A stretch of 64,000 nucleotides of DNA from Roseiarcus sp963823165. Lineage in GTDB: Bacteria > Pseudomonadota > Alphaproteobacteria > Rhizobiales > Beijerinckiaceae. A program made the translations under genes and the position numbers. Of this stretch, positions 9,160-20,239 are shown piece after piece. Position 1 is the first letter of the stretch, and each line of letters begins with the position of its first letter. The stretch is from positions 124,001-188,000 of the forward strand of contig CAWGKV010000034.1 in assembly GCA_963823165.1 (NCBI GenBank), written 5' to 3'. The notes beneath the pieces were generated by a model. The model saw only the letters and a program-made list of their open reading frames with translations. It did not search any database and was not told the DNA's origin.

Positions 9160-9759
9160 TAAACATCTCTTTGTTGACGGCTGTTCACTGAGTTTCGTTC
9201 CGCCGGCCTCGGAGCAAGTGCTTGCCCCGTTCGCGCCTGCGACGTTCGCGCCGGGTGTTTTCGCCGGGTGTCTTCAATGTTCGGACAGTGACAGTGATCC
9301 GCTGCCAAAGCCCTCACTGCCCCCTCCCAATCCAGTCGGTCGGTCAGAAGTCCCGTCGGCACCTGGGCCTGATCGTTCCGGACAGCGCCGTTCTTGCATG
9401 GACGTCAGGACAACAAGTGAAGGGTTCATTTTTGTTGCGATCGCCCTGACGCCCACGCAAGGCGCGCCTGGGGCCAAACTGCGGGCGCTCAACGAACCGG
9501 GCCGCATTGAAACCTCCTGTTCTCGCACGGGTTGAAGCCCACGATCTTGAGACAGGTTCTGGTCTTCGCGTTCGCCCTGACCCTCGCGTGCCTCCCCCCG
9601 TCGCTCGGCGCCCCTACCGCGCGAGCGGTTAGTCCTTGGACCGAAACCCGAACTTTGAGCCGAGACACTTCCCCCCGCTTCCCCCGGAACATGCCTTGTA
9701 TAGTTCCGAGCTTCCGGGCAAAAGGCAGACTTTAAGACGAGCGTTCGGACGGAAGACGA
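9160..9759. other. intergenic, no gene seen
   Basis: Six hundred bases between divergent genes. It should hold the promoters of the GT2 operon (left) and of DAHP synthase (right). Short ORFs on both strands have no ribosome sites and no protein-like composition. Between about 9590 and 9720 there are GC-rich partly self-complementary stretches but no RNA motif I recognise. Confidence 0.5.
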
Positions 9760-11148
9760 ATGGCGAACCAACGTTGGACCGCTGACAGCTGGCGAATGAA
9801 GCCGATCGAGCAGTCGCCGGTCTACAAGGACCTAGCGGCGCTGGCTGAGACTGAGCGTCAGCTCGCCGGCTATCCGCCGCTCGTGTTCGCGGGCGAGGCG
9901 CGCAAACTGAAACGTGCTCTCGGCGCCGCCGCCGCGGGCGAAGCTTTCCTGCTGCAAGGCGGAGACTGCGCCGAGAGTTTTGGCGAGCATTCGGCCGACA
10001 ACATCCGCGACTTCTTCCGCGTCTTCCTGCAGATGGCGGTGGTCATGACCTTTGCGGCCGCCTCGCCCATCGTCAAGCTCGGCCGGGTCGCAGGCCAGTT
10101 CGCAAAACCGCGCTCCTCGGACGTCGAAACGATCGACGGCGTGTCGCTGCCGGCCTATCGCGGCGACATCGTCAACGACATCGAGTTCACAGCCGAGTCG
10201 CGCGAGCCCGACCCCCGCCGCCAGATCGAGGCCTATCGCCAGTCGGCCGCGACGCTGAACCTCTTGCGCGCCTTCGCCACCGGCGGATACGCCAATCTGG
10301 AGAACGCCCACCGCTGGATGCTCGGCTTCGTCAAGGACAGCCCGCAATCGGAACGCTATCAGGGCGTCGCCGACCGCATCACCGAGACGCTCGGCTTCAT
10401 GCGCGCCATCGGGCTCGACCCCGAAGCGCATCCGGAGCTCAGGGCGACGGATTTCTACACCTCGCACGAGGCGCTTCTGCTCGGCTACGAGCAGGCTCTG
10501 ACCCGGCTCGACTCGACTTCGGGCGACTATTACGCGACTTCCGGCCACCTGGTCTGGATCGGAGACCGGACCCGTCAGCTCGGCGGGGCGCATGTCGAAT
10601 ATTGCCGGGGGGTCAAGAATCCGATCGGCCTGAAATGCGGACCGTCGCTCGCTCCGGACGAGATGCTGCGCCTGATCGACGTCCTCGATCCGGAGGCTGA
10701 GCCCGGCCGCCTCACCCTCATCTGCCGGTTCGGCGCCGACAGGATCGAGACCTCCCTGCCGGCGCTGTTGCGCGCCGCCAAGCGGTCCGGACGCAAGATG
10801 CTCTGGGTCTGCGATCCGATGCACGGCAATACGGTCAAGACCTCGACGGGCTACAAGACCCGGCCGACCGAGCGCATCGCCCAGGAGGTGCGCAGCTTCT
10901 TCTCCGTCTGCCGGGCGGAGGGCGTCCATGCCGGCGGCGTCCATCTGGAGATGACCGGCAAGAACGTCACCGAGTGCACGGGCGGGGCGAGAGCGATCTC
11001 GGAATCGGACTTGCGCGACCGCTATCACACCTATTGCGATCCGCGCCTCAACGCCGAGCAGTCGATCGAACTGGCGTTCATGATCGCCGATCTGTTGAAG
11101 GACCAACGGCTCGCCCAGCCGGAGCGCCCGGTGCGGGCGGCGGAGTGA
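9760..11148 (+). CDS. aroG: class II 3-deoxy-7-phosphoheptulonate synthase
   Basis: Condenses phosphoenolpyruvate and erythrose 4-phosphate, the first step of the shikimate pathway (aromatic amino acids, folate, quinones). At 462 residues it has the length of the class II (plant-like) type. Visible family features: the start RWTADSWRMKPIEQ, FLLQGGDCAESF with the conserved metal-binding Cys, VKLGRVAGQFAKPRS, YRGDIVN, LWIGDRTRQL, EYCRGVKNPIGLK, LWVCDPMHGNT and GGVHLEMTG. The start ATG has GGAAG upstream. It appears to be transcribed alone; palindromic repeats follow its stop. Confidence 0.95.
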   Translation: MANQRWTADSWRMKPIEQSPVYKDLAALAETERQLAGYPPLVFAGEARKLKRALGAAAAGEAFLLQGGDCAESFGEHSADNIRDFFRVFLQMAVVMTFAAASPIVKLGRVAGQFAKPRSSDVETIDGVSLPAYRGDIVNDIEFTAESREPDPRRQIEAYRQSAATLNLLRAFATGGYANLENAHRWMLGFVKDSPQSERYQGVADRITETLGFMRAIGLDPEAHPELRATDFYTSHEALLLGYEQALTRLDSTSGDYYATSGHLVWIGDRTRQLGGAHVEYCRGVKNPIGLKCGPSLAPDEMLRLIDVLDPEAEPGRLTLICRFGADRIETSLPALLRAAKRSGRKMLWVCDPMHGNTVKTSTGYKTRPTERIAQEVRSFFSVCRAEGVHAGGVHLEMTGKNVTECTGGARAISESDLRDRYHTYCDPRLNAEQSIELAFMIADLLKDQRLAQPERPVRAAE

Positions 11149-11154
11149 AAGCCC

Positions 11155-11280
11155 GCATCCCCTCATCCCGGCCCTCTCCCGCAAGCGGGAGAGGGGGCGA
11201 AACCCTTCTCCCGCTCGCGGGAGAAGGTGGCGCGGCGTAGCCCGCGGCGGATGAGGGTGCGCCGGATGAGGGGGGGCCTG
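11155..11280. repeat. palindromic intergenic repeat (REP-like)
   Basis: Two adjacent hairpins directly behind the DAHP synthase gene: CTCCCGCAAGCGGGAG and TTCTCCCGCTCGCGGGAGAA, flanked by copies of a CCTCATCC / GGATGAGG motif in opposite orientation. This is a common style of palindromic repeat in rhizobial genomes. A related but degenerate copy is at 39385-39470. It could act as a transcription end or mRNA stabiliser for the upstream gene. Confidence 0.7.
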
Positions 11281-11281
11281 C

Positions 11282-12388
11282 ATGCGACTGTCGCACTACG
11301 CCGTCGGTAGGGACAACAACTTTACGCTTCTCCGCTTCACGGCGGCGATGGCGGTGCTGTTCGCCCACAGCATCGGCGCGCTCGGGCTGCCGCCCGACAC
11401 GGAACCGGTCTTCAGGCGCGTCGGATTTTCCTTGGGCGAAATGGGTCTCGACGCCCTGTTCGTGACCAGCGGCTTTCTCGTGACCGCGAGCCTGGTCAAT
11501 CGCGGCGATCTGATCAGCTTCTTCTGGGCGCGGGCGTTGCGGGTCTATCCGGCGCTCTGGGTCATGCTCCTGCTCACGGTTTTCGTGCTTGCTCCGGCGC
11601 TGACGACGCTGCCGTTTCGCGACTATCTCGCTTCCGAGATGACCCGGACCTATTTCGCCAAATGCGCGACGCTCCTCGGCGGCATCCGTTATTCGCTGCC
11701 CGGCGTATTCGACACCCTGCCGCTCAAGGGCGAGTTCAACGGCTCGCTCTGGACCATGCCGGTCGAGGTCAGGATGTACATCTATGTCGCTGTGCTCTGG
11801 GTGGCCTTCGCGCTCCTGCCCGCCCCGCGATCCAAGGGGATGCGGTTCGTCTCCGTCGTGGCGGTCGCCCTGTTCTTCGTGATCGTGCTGCGCGGGCGCC
11901 TTTCGGACGGCGCGTTCAACGGCGCGAATATCCGCATGTTCATGTACCTCTACGGATCGGCGCTCTATCTGTGGCGCGACAGCATTCCGATGGGAGTGGG
12001 CATGCTGCTCGCGCTGGGCGCGGCGCTGGTCGCGGCTTCGTTCGACAGGGCGACGTTCCTGATCGTCTACCTCCTCGCGATGGCGCCGTTCGTCCTGCAT
12101 CTCGCCTATGTGCCCGGCGGGCGCATTCGCCGCTTCAACGATTGGGGCGACTACTCCTACGGCGTCTACATCTACGCCTTCCCGGTCCAGCAGACCCTGG
12201 TCTTTCTCTTTCCGGGCCTGACGCTCGCGGCGATGATGGCCTCCTCCGCGGCCGTGTCGGTGGCGATCGCGATTCTGTCCTGGAAGCTGATCGAAGAGCG
12301 GGCGCTTGCCATGAAGGGCGATTTCGCCACCGCCACCTCCAGGGCGCTCAATCTCGGACTCGCCAGGATCGTCGCCGTCGTGCGCTGA
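11282..12388 (+). CDS. acyltransferase 3 family membrane protein
   Basis: An integral membrane protein of 368 residues with about ten hydrophobic segments. It begins with NNFTLLRFTAAMAVLFAHS, carrying the R and H typical of acyltransferase 3 (OafA/ExoZ-like) proteins, and has LDALFVTSGFLV and FFWARALRVYPALW in the positions usual for the family. Members transfer acetyl or succinyl groups from cytoplasmic acyl-CoA to extracytoplasmic glycans. Given the polysaccharide genes on both sides it probably decorates the exported glycan; the substrate is inferred only. It ends 95 bp before tex. Confidence 0.85.
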   Translation: MRLSHYAVGRDNNFTLLRFTAAMAVLFAHSIGALGLPPDTEPVFRRVGFSLGEMGLDALFVTSGFLVTASLVNRGDLISFFWARALRVYPALWVMLLLTVFVLAPALTTLPFRDYLASEMTRTYFAKCATLLGGIRYSLPGVFDTLPLKGEFNGSLWTMPVEVRMYIYVAVLWVAFALLPAPRSKGMRFVSVVAVALFFVIVLRGRLSDGAFNGANIRMFMYLYGSALYLWRDSIPMGVGMLLALGAALVAASFDRATFLIVYLLAMAPFVLHLAYVPGGRIRRFNDWGDYSYGVYIYAFPVQQTLVFLFPGLTLAAMMASSAAVSVAIAILSWKLIEERALAMKGDFATATSRALNLGLARIVAVVR

Positions 12389-12483
12389 TCCGCACGCTCG
12401 AGGCAGATCGCGCTTTGCCTTTGACCGGCAGCAGCGCCGGCCCGTACAAGCGGCGCTCCGTTCGCACAAATGATTCGAGAGCC

Positions 12484-14805
<2,322 letters not shown>

Positions 14806-15024
14806 GGGCGCCCGCCGTTGACCCAAAGCGACCGCCGCGAGCTACAAGCTCTGGCTTTAAATGGCCGACAGCCCCGTCCTGCCCGGCACGCAGCCGCAGC
14901 GAAGGTTGACGCCGCGATCCGCGCCGCTATAGACCAAAAAACAGGCCTTTGGCAGCAGAAGAGTAGCAACCAACGTTTCCGCGGCGGCGCCAAAATCCGG
15001 CATCGATAACGTTCGGAATAGCTT

Positions 15025-15114
15025 GGAAGGATGGCCGAGTGGTTTAAGGCAGCGGTCTTGAAAACCGCCGTGGGGGCAACCCCACCGTGAGTTCGAATCT
15101 CACTCCTTCCGCCA
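15025..15114 (+). tRNA. tRNA-Ser (anticodon TGA)
   Basis: Ninety bases including an encoded GCCA end. The acceptor stem pairs GGAAGGA with TCCTTCC, the anticodon stem GCGGT/ACCGC encloses the loop CTTGAAA with TGA at 15059-15061, the variable arm is long (TGGGGGCAACCCCA) as expected for serine, and GTTCGAATC forms the T loop. It reads UCN serine codons. No duplicate of its 3' end was noticed nearby, so there is no direct sign of use as an integration site. Confidence 0.97.
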
Positions 15115-15220
15115 ATGGGATCTTCGCAACAGACGTCCCCGATTAGCCTTCCAGAAGCCTTGCGTTCGGCGCAGCGGGGCGTCGTCGAACGCACCTTTGA
15201 TGCTCACTGCTGCTTGTTGC

Positions 15221-15382
15221 TCACTGCTGCTCGCGAGACGCCAAGCGGGCGATCTCGTGAATGTCGGCGCGGTCGATGCCGATATCGTGCAGTTCGCGAT
15301 CCGAATAATTGGACAGCTCCTGAACGACGGCCCAGTACGTCCGGCGGGCTCGTAAAAAGCGCATCACAGTGTAAATCGTCAT
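15221..15382 (-). CDS. small DUF1127 protein
   Basis: A 53-residue basic protein with the DUF1127 core: WAVVQELSNYSDRELHDIGI followed by DRADIHEIAR. Such short arginine-rich proteins are abundant in alphaproteobacteria; some bind RNA and affect sRNA-dependent metabolism. The start is the ATG at 15382, preceded by AAGGAG; the longer upstream extension is not protein-like. A promoter-like pair lies 85-113 bp upstream, and the ribosome site sits in a hairpin loop (separate entries). It stands alone, downstream of and convergent with tRNA-Ser. Confidence 0.85.
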   Translation of the reverse strand: MTIYTVMRFLRARRTYWAVVQELSNYSDRELHDIGIDRADIHEIARLASREQQ

Positions 15383-15404
15383 GGCGGTCTCCTTTTTGAC
15401 CGCC
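15383..15404 (-). promoter_or_regulatory. hairpin presenting the DUF1127 ribosome site
   Basis: On the coding strand the leader ends with a perfect 7-bp inverted repeat, GGCGGTC and GACCGCC, enclosing the loop AAAAAGGA, directly followed by the ATG. The Shine-Dalgarno AAGGA spans the loop and runs up to the 3' arm. The structure is seen in the sequence; a role in translational control is inferred. Confidence 0.6.
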
Positions 15405-15466
15405 CTCCTTTCATGGCCCCCGATCCTGAAGGGGACCCTGGCCGTTCCTTCCCCTAGAACGGTTGC

Positions 15467-15495
15467 AACGTAGTTTGCTGCACTGCAAAAGTCAA
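15467..15495 (-). promoter_or_regulatory. candidate sigma-70 promoter of the DUF1127 gene
   Basis: On the minus strand TTGACT (15490-15495) and TACGTT (15467-15472) are separated by 17 bases. The -35 box fits the consensus well, the -10 box moderately. It implies a leader of roughly 80 bases that includes the ribosome-site hairpin. Confidence 0.45.
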
Positions 15496-15725
15496 TGCTG
15501 CAATGCGGTAATAATGTGATTTTTGCATGAGGCACGCGCCTAAATTGCCGAAATGACGGCAAATTCGATCATATGCTGGTCAAAAATGATTGGATTTCCG
15601 TTAACCGATCAATGTTCCATACGTTTTTTGCATGCCTGCTTCCCAGCCCAATGCGCCTGGGCCTCACGCCCAGGAAGCGCCGCGCCCCTCCGAGCGCTCC
15701 GACCTATCCGGCGCAAAAGCCTGGA

Positions 15726-16415
15726 TCAGAAGGACACGCTCTCGGGGATGAACGCTTTGATTTCGTCGACTGGAACAAAATACTTCGCGATATCGCGAGT
15801 TCTGACCGGCGCTCCCGGTCGCGCGGGCTCCAACTTGACGGAAATCTTCCGGCTCATGATCCCGAGCAGGCATTGATCGCGGGCGTCGAAAACCCCGGAG
15901 CCGGAGTTTCCGGTGGTGGCGACGTCAGGAATCAGCGTGTCGAACCGCCCGCGGACTTTCGGCGGAACCGCGTTTTTGGGCAGCACGCGCGATCGAGCCG
16001 TAGCCTCGGGAATCGCGACCACGACCAACTCGCCGGGAAATGGCGATCTTAGGCAAAGCGGCATGCGGCGCATCTGCATCCTCACCGGAAGCTTCGCCGC
16101 ATCGACGGAGAGAAGGGTGAGGTCGGTTTCGTCGAGAGACCCTTGTTTGACCAGCGCCGCCGGAAGGTCTTCTCCGGCGACGAGCACGTGCGGCTTCGTT
16201 GTTTCGACGTCCCCGGGCACGTGCGCGGCGGTGAGAACGAGGCCGTTTCCGAGGTAGATCCCATAGCCAGGCCAGGCCTGCTTCGGCGTTCGGTTGATGT
16301 GGACGGCGAACCGCATGAGGGCGGCGTCGTCCGAAGCCGCATCGGCCGACGCCTGCGACGCCGGCGAACAGACGACAGCCACGGCAAATCCGAGACAGAT
16401 GACAATTTTCGCCAA
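15726..16415 (-). CDS. secreted trypsin-like serine protease
   Basis: A 229-residue protein with a signal peptide (MAKIVICLGFAVAVVCSPAS, cleavage near QASA/DAAS). The S1-family triad is visible: His65 in LTAAHV, Asp98 in ETDLTLL and Ser171 in TTGNSGSGVFD. Expected to act in the periplasm or outside the cell. The C-terminal region lacks PDZ domains, so it is not DegP-like. No operon partner is apparent. The substrate is unknown. Confidence 0.8.
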   Translation of the reverse strand: MAKIVICLGFAVAVVCSPASQASADAASDDAALMRFAVHINRTPKQAWPGYGIYLGNGLVLTAAHVPGDVETTKPHVLVAGEDLPAALVKQGSLDETDLTLLSVDAAKLPVRMQMRRMPLCLRSPFPGELVVVAIPEATARSRVLPKNAVPPKVRGRFDTLIPDVATTGNSGSGVFDARDQCLLGIMSRKISVKLEPARPGAPVRTRDIAKYFVPVDEIKAFIPESVSF

Positions 16416-16954
16416 GTTTGCAGCCCCATCATGAGCCGAAAGCCCCGCTTCGCGAGCGGAGCCCGTTCGAACAGGCGCTCAAAATTGGGCGGAATGCGGG
16501 TTTCGAGCGCGCCGGCGCTCTTCGCCGCCGTGGTCAGCCGGAAAAGGTCATCCCGAGGCGCCCTTCGTCGGCTATTTCCCAAAAAATCAAGAGAATCTGG
16601 CTGACCGCCCCCAAGGCGTAGCGCATACCGCTTGAGTAGGCGTCGCTGCGATGGCATAAGCCCCACCATCACGAAGCCGCAATGACCAATTCTGATTGCA
16701 GGGCGGGGTCTTCTCCGCGGCGGGCCGACGCAGAGGCGTCGGATCAGGTTAATCAAAACTTCAATCCGAGGAATGAGGACACGGGCAATGGCGTCAACGC
16801 CGCGTGACGCGAACCTGAGCCTGAGGCGGCCCCGCGATCCTCGTCGCGGGGCGGAGCCCGATTTTCCAGATTACGCACGGCGAGGCTGCGGGCGACACTG
16901 GCGGGCTGTCGGGGTCGATGGCGGTCGGCGCGACAAGACGGGCGCGTCGGGACG
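16416..16954. other. intergenic, no gene supported
   Basis: About 540 bases between divergent genes. A minus-strand frame reads through 16756-16420 with some protein-like composition, but it continues out of frame over the protease gene, has no ribosome site and no recognised motif. The segment should contain the promoters for the protease and the flippase. Confidence 0.4.
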
Positions 16955-18433
16955 ATGAATTCGCAATCCAGGCAAGTTTTTGCAAAAGCCAGAACCTGGC
17001 TGACGAAGGGCTCGACGCTTTTCGGGATCAGCATGCTCGAGATGGGCACGCCCTTTGCGCGCATGTTGATTCTGGCGCGCTTTCTCGACCTCCACGAGCT
17101 CGGATTCGCCTCGGCGCTGGCGGCGACCTACGGCATATTCGAAGTGACGACCGACATGGCGATCCATCGCTTCGTGTACCGCGCCCCGCCCGACGAGTTC
17201 GACGAAGCGATGGCGAGCGCGCATGCGCTGATGCTCTTGCGCGGCCTCGTCCTCGGCGTTCTCGCGGTCGCGGCGGCGCCGATCGTCGCTGCAATGCTGT
17301 CCGTCGGCTCGGAATGGAAGATCTTCGCGGCTCTCGGCCCCCTCTGCCTCATTCGCTCGCTGGAGAATCTGGGGCCGCGGGTGGCGGAGCGGAACTATAA
17401 GTTCAACGCCCAGCTCAAAATGAATTTGGCGTCGAGCGGGCTCGGACTGACGATGCTGGTCGCGACATTGTGCCTGACGCACAATCATACGGCGATCGTG
17501 ATGTGCCAGCTCGGCCAAAACGTCGGCCTCGTCGTTGCGAGCCACGTCTATTCCGAGAATGGATACAGGCTCAAGTTCAGGTCGCCGCAATTCCGGAAGG
17601 CCTTCAAGTTCGGCTATCCGCTGATGGTCAACGGATTCGGGCTCGCGATCTCGGGCCAGGGCGATCGTTTTGTCGTGGGTTCGCTGCTCGGCCTTCAGGC
17701 GCTGGGCCTCTACAATGTCGTGTTGATGGTGACGGTCGTCCCGGTGTCGATGGTGTTTCGCTTGATGGGGACGACGAACCTCGCGGTTTTCTACAACGCC
17801 TCCGCCTCGGCGAAGCTGCTCGCACAGCGAATTCGTCTCGCTGCGCAGCTTTCGCCGCTCGTGGCGACGGTATACGGCCTCGGAATCGCCGCCTTGATGA
17901 ACGTCGTCACCCCGCTCGTATTCGGCCCTCGCTTCGCACTTGGGAGGATGGAAGTTTCCCTTCTCGCCCTGGCCGCCTTCGTCAGGATCATCCGCGTCGA
18001 GCCCTTTACCTCGCTCTTGCTGCTCCAGCAGCGAACCAAGCGCATGGCGGCGAGCAGCATGGCGGTGCTTTCGAGCCTCGCTTTCGCTTTTCTTTTCATC
18101 GAGCTCAGGCCGACGATCGACGCCGCCATGGCGGGCCGGCTCATGGGCGAGGCGGCGGCCCTCGGCGTCACGATCGCGCTGACGCGCGCGCAGCTCGCCG
18201 GCGCCTGGGCGAATTACGGCTCGGCCGCGACCCTAGGCTTTCTGGTCGTCGCGGCGGCCTGTGTTGGGCTCTCCTTCTCGCCGCCCCGTCTGGAGCTCCT
18301 GTCCGGAGTCCTGGTCCTGGCGGCGGGAGCCTGTGTCGTCGTTCCCTGGGGATTGCGCCTTCTCCGCGGGTACGGTTCGGACGCCGCTGGCCAAAGCCTG
18401 GCGGCGCGATTCCTGCCTTGGGCGATCAAATGA
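16955..18433 (+). CDS. oligosaccharide flippase (Wzx-type)
   Basis: A 492-residue polytopic membrane protein with about 12-14 hydrophobic segments, of the polysaccharide transport/MOP superfamily. The start region (LTKGSTLFGISMLEMGTPFARMLILARFL) and DRFVVGSLLGLQALGLYNVVL around residue 235 are typical of the group. It likely moves undecaprenyl-linked repeat units across the inner membrane. The O-antigen polymerase/ligase gene follows 76 bp later, as expected of a Wzx/Wzy pathway. A specific substrate cannot be read from the sequence. Confidence 0.85.
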   Translation: MNSQSRQVFAKARTWLTKGSTLFGISMLEMGTPFARMLILARFLDLHELGFASALAATYGIFEVTTDMAIHRFVYRAPPDEFDEAMASAHALMLLRGLVLGVLAVAAAPIVAAMLSVGSEWKIFAALGPLCLIRSLENLGPRVAERNYKFNAQLKMNLASSGLGLTMLVATLCLTHNHTAIVMCQLGQNVGLVVASHVYSENGYRLKFRSPQFRKAFKFGYPLMVNGFGLAISGQGDRFVVGSLLGLQALGLYNVVLMVTVVPVSMVFRLMGTTNLAVFYNASASAKLLAQRIRLAAQLSPLVATVYGLGIAALMNVVTPLVFGPRFALGRMEVSLLALAAFVRIIRVEPFTSLLLLQQRTKRMAASSMAVLSSLAFAFLFIELRPTIDAAMAGRLMGEAAALGVTIALTRAQLAGAWANYGSAATLGFLVVAAACVGLSFSPPRLELLSGVLVLAAGACVVVPWGLRLLRGYGSDAAGQSLAARFLPWAIK

Positions 18434-18509
18434 AACGGAAGAAACATGAACGTTTGACCGCAGGGAGGGGCTGTATGATTCATTGCGCACGGCGGGTCGG
18501 GGGACAGTC

Positions 18510-20152
18510 ATGAGCTGGCTCGCAGCGTCGACGCGCTCTACCTTGCTCGGCAGGCTGCGCGTCGAAGGCCAACGCGGGGTCGAGATCGCGCGGGCCGTGT
18601 TGTCCGCCGCGCTTCCGGTCGTCGTCTGGAGCGCGACCGCCGTTTTCCTCGGCCTGGCCGTCGGCTTCGCCGCAGTGATGCTGCCGCCGACCGGCGCATT
18701 CGGCATCGTCGCCGCCATCGGGCTGGTGTTGCTATGGGTGACGCCCGATCTGGCTCGGCCGCCGACCCGCGCGTTGCCGATCCTATTTTCCCATTCTCTT
18801 TTTTTGCATGATCTGCGTCCCGAGCTACTACGCGTTGGACGTTCCAGGGCTTCCCTGGATCTCGATACGCCGCCTCGCGCTCCTTGCGATGATCGTGCCG
18901 TTCGCGGTCGCGCTCGGCGGCTCCTCCCGCCTTCGCGGCGAAATCTGGAGTAAGCTGGCGAACGAGAGGGCGATTTCGGTGTGTCTCTCCGGCTTTTACC
19001 TTTGGTGCTGGCTGTCCCTTCCGTTTTCGCATCTTCCTGCCCAGTCCTTGACCTCGAACATCGACGATTTCCTTACGTATTACCTCCCGTTGTTCCTGTG
19101 TCTGTACCTACTCGCTACAGTCGCAAAAGTTGAACGCCTTGCCGAGGTGCTCTGCTGGTATTCCATTTTATTGGTGATGCTGGGGATTACCGAGTTCATC
19201 CTCCGGCGGAGGTTCTATTTCGACATCATGCCGAAATGGTACCTCAATGCGCTGATGGAAGCCAACCCGTCCGTGTTCGCCATGGTGACGACGAGCCCGT
19301 TCCGCAACGGCCAGTATCGGGCGTCCTCGATATTCACCATCCCGATCACTTTCGGCGAATTCGAGATGATGATGGCGCCGCTCGGCTGGTATTTTCTCGT
19401 CCATGGAGAGGGCGCCAGGAGGCGTCTTCTCGGGCTCGCAGTCGCCGTATCGACTCTTATCGGCATTTTCGTCAGCGGCTCGCGCGGCGCCTATGTCGGC
19501 ACGTTGGCCGCCCTGGGGGCGTTCGTCTCCCTGTGGATTGTGCGCAATGCCCGTCGAAATCCCAACAGCCTCACGACGCCGTTTGCAATCGTGATGGCTG
19601 CCGTCTCCGCGGTGGCGATCATCGGTGTTATCACTGTTTCCGGGCGGGTGCATGGGATGATTTTCGGCAACAGCGCCAATGACCAAGCCAGCACCGACGC
19701 GCGGTGGATGCAGTGGGACCTCCTGAAGCCGCATTTGTGGGAGAGCCCTATATTTGGACACGGGCGCCAGATGGCCGGCGACGTCATCGGATATTTTCCC
19801 CCCGGCGCGTACGATTCCTTCCGTCGACAGCTACATCCTAACGTTGCTTGCCGACGTCGGCATTCCCGGGACGCTTTTCTTCTTCGGGATTATTTCATTC
19901 AGTATTTGGACAGCGTCGCGAAGATATCTTCTCGATTTGTCTCACGCCGGGGCGATGGCCGGCGGCCTCTGCTGTTCGATCGCCGCGTTCGGCGTCTACC
20001 GGATCACGCTATCGGCGCAGGACAACTTTTTCCCGTTCTTCGTGCTGGTGGCGTCCATCATGGCTTTGACCGCGGTTCCTCCGGCCTCCGACAGACGGAA
20101 GTCCCCCATCAGAGCCGACAATAGAAGGTCACGCCGTGGTTCCATTAGCTGA
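18510..20152 (+). pseudogene. O-antigen polymerase/ligase (Wzy/WaaL-like), two frameshifts
   Basis: A polytopic membrane protein that should link glycan repeat units in the periplasm. It is read in three frames: 18510 to about 18800 (two membrane segments), about 18808 to 19820 (the main part, with LIGIFVSGSRGAYVGTLAA and PIFGHGRQMAG, typical of the Wzy_C region), then about 19822 to 20152 (PSVDSYILTLLADVGIPGT to the end). Dropping one T from the run of seven at 18799-18805 restores the first join; dropping one T in GATTCC near 19818 restores the second. Both changes are +1. Either sequence errors or true inactivation would look the same. It has an upstream flippase and downstream glycosyltransferase. 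Confidence 0.75.
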
Positions 20153-20239
20153 GTATGCCATGAAGACCGATAAGTTTGCTATTGAGGGGGAAAGATCCGG
20201 CGCTGGCCCTGCGTTGCGTGGTATCGTGGAGGAGGGGTC

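Noticed and set aside
9532..9735. Short plus-strand ORF with a signal-peptide-like start
   Set aside because: TTG start, no ribosome site and non-protein-like continuation.
9832..11283. Long minus-strand ORF opposite DAHP synthase
   Set aside because: Complement of a strongly coding gene in GC-rich DNA; Arg/Ala-rich composition and no domain.
16082..16756. Minus-strand ORF upstream of and overlapping the protease
   Set aside because: Overlaps the well-supported protease gene out of frame and lacks a start site.
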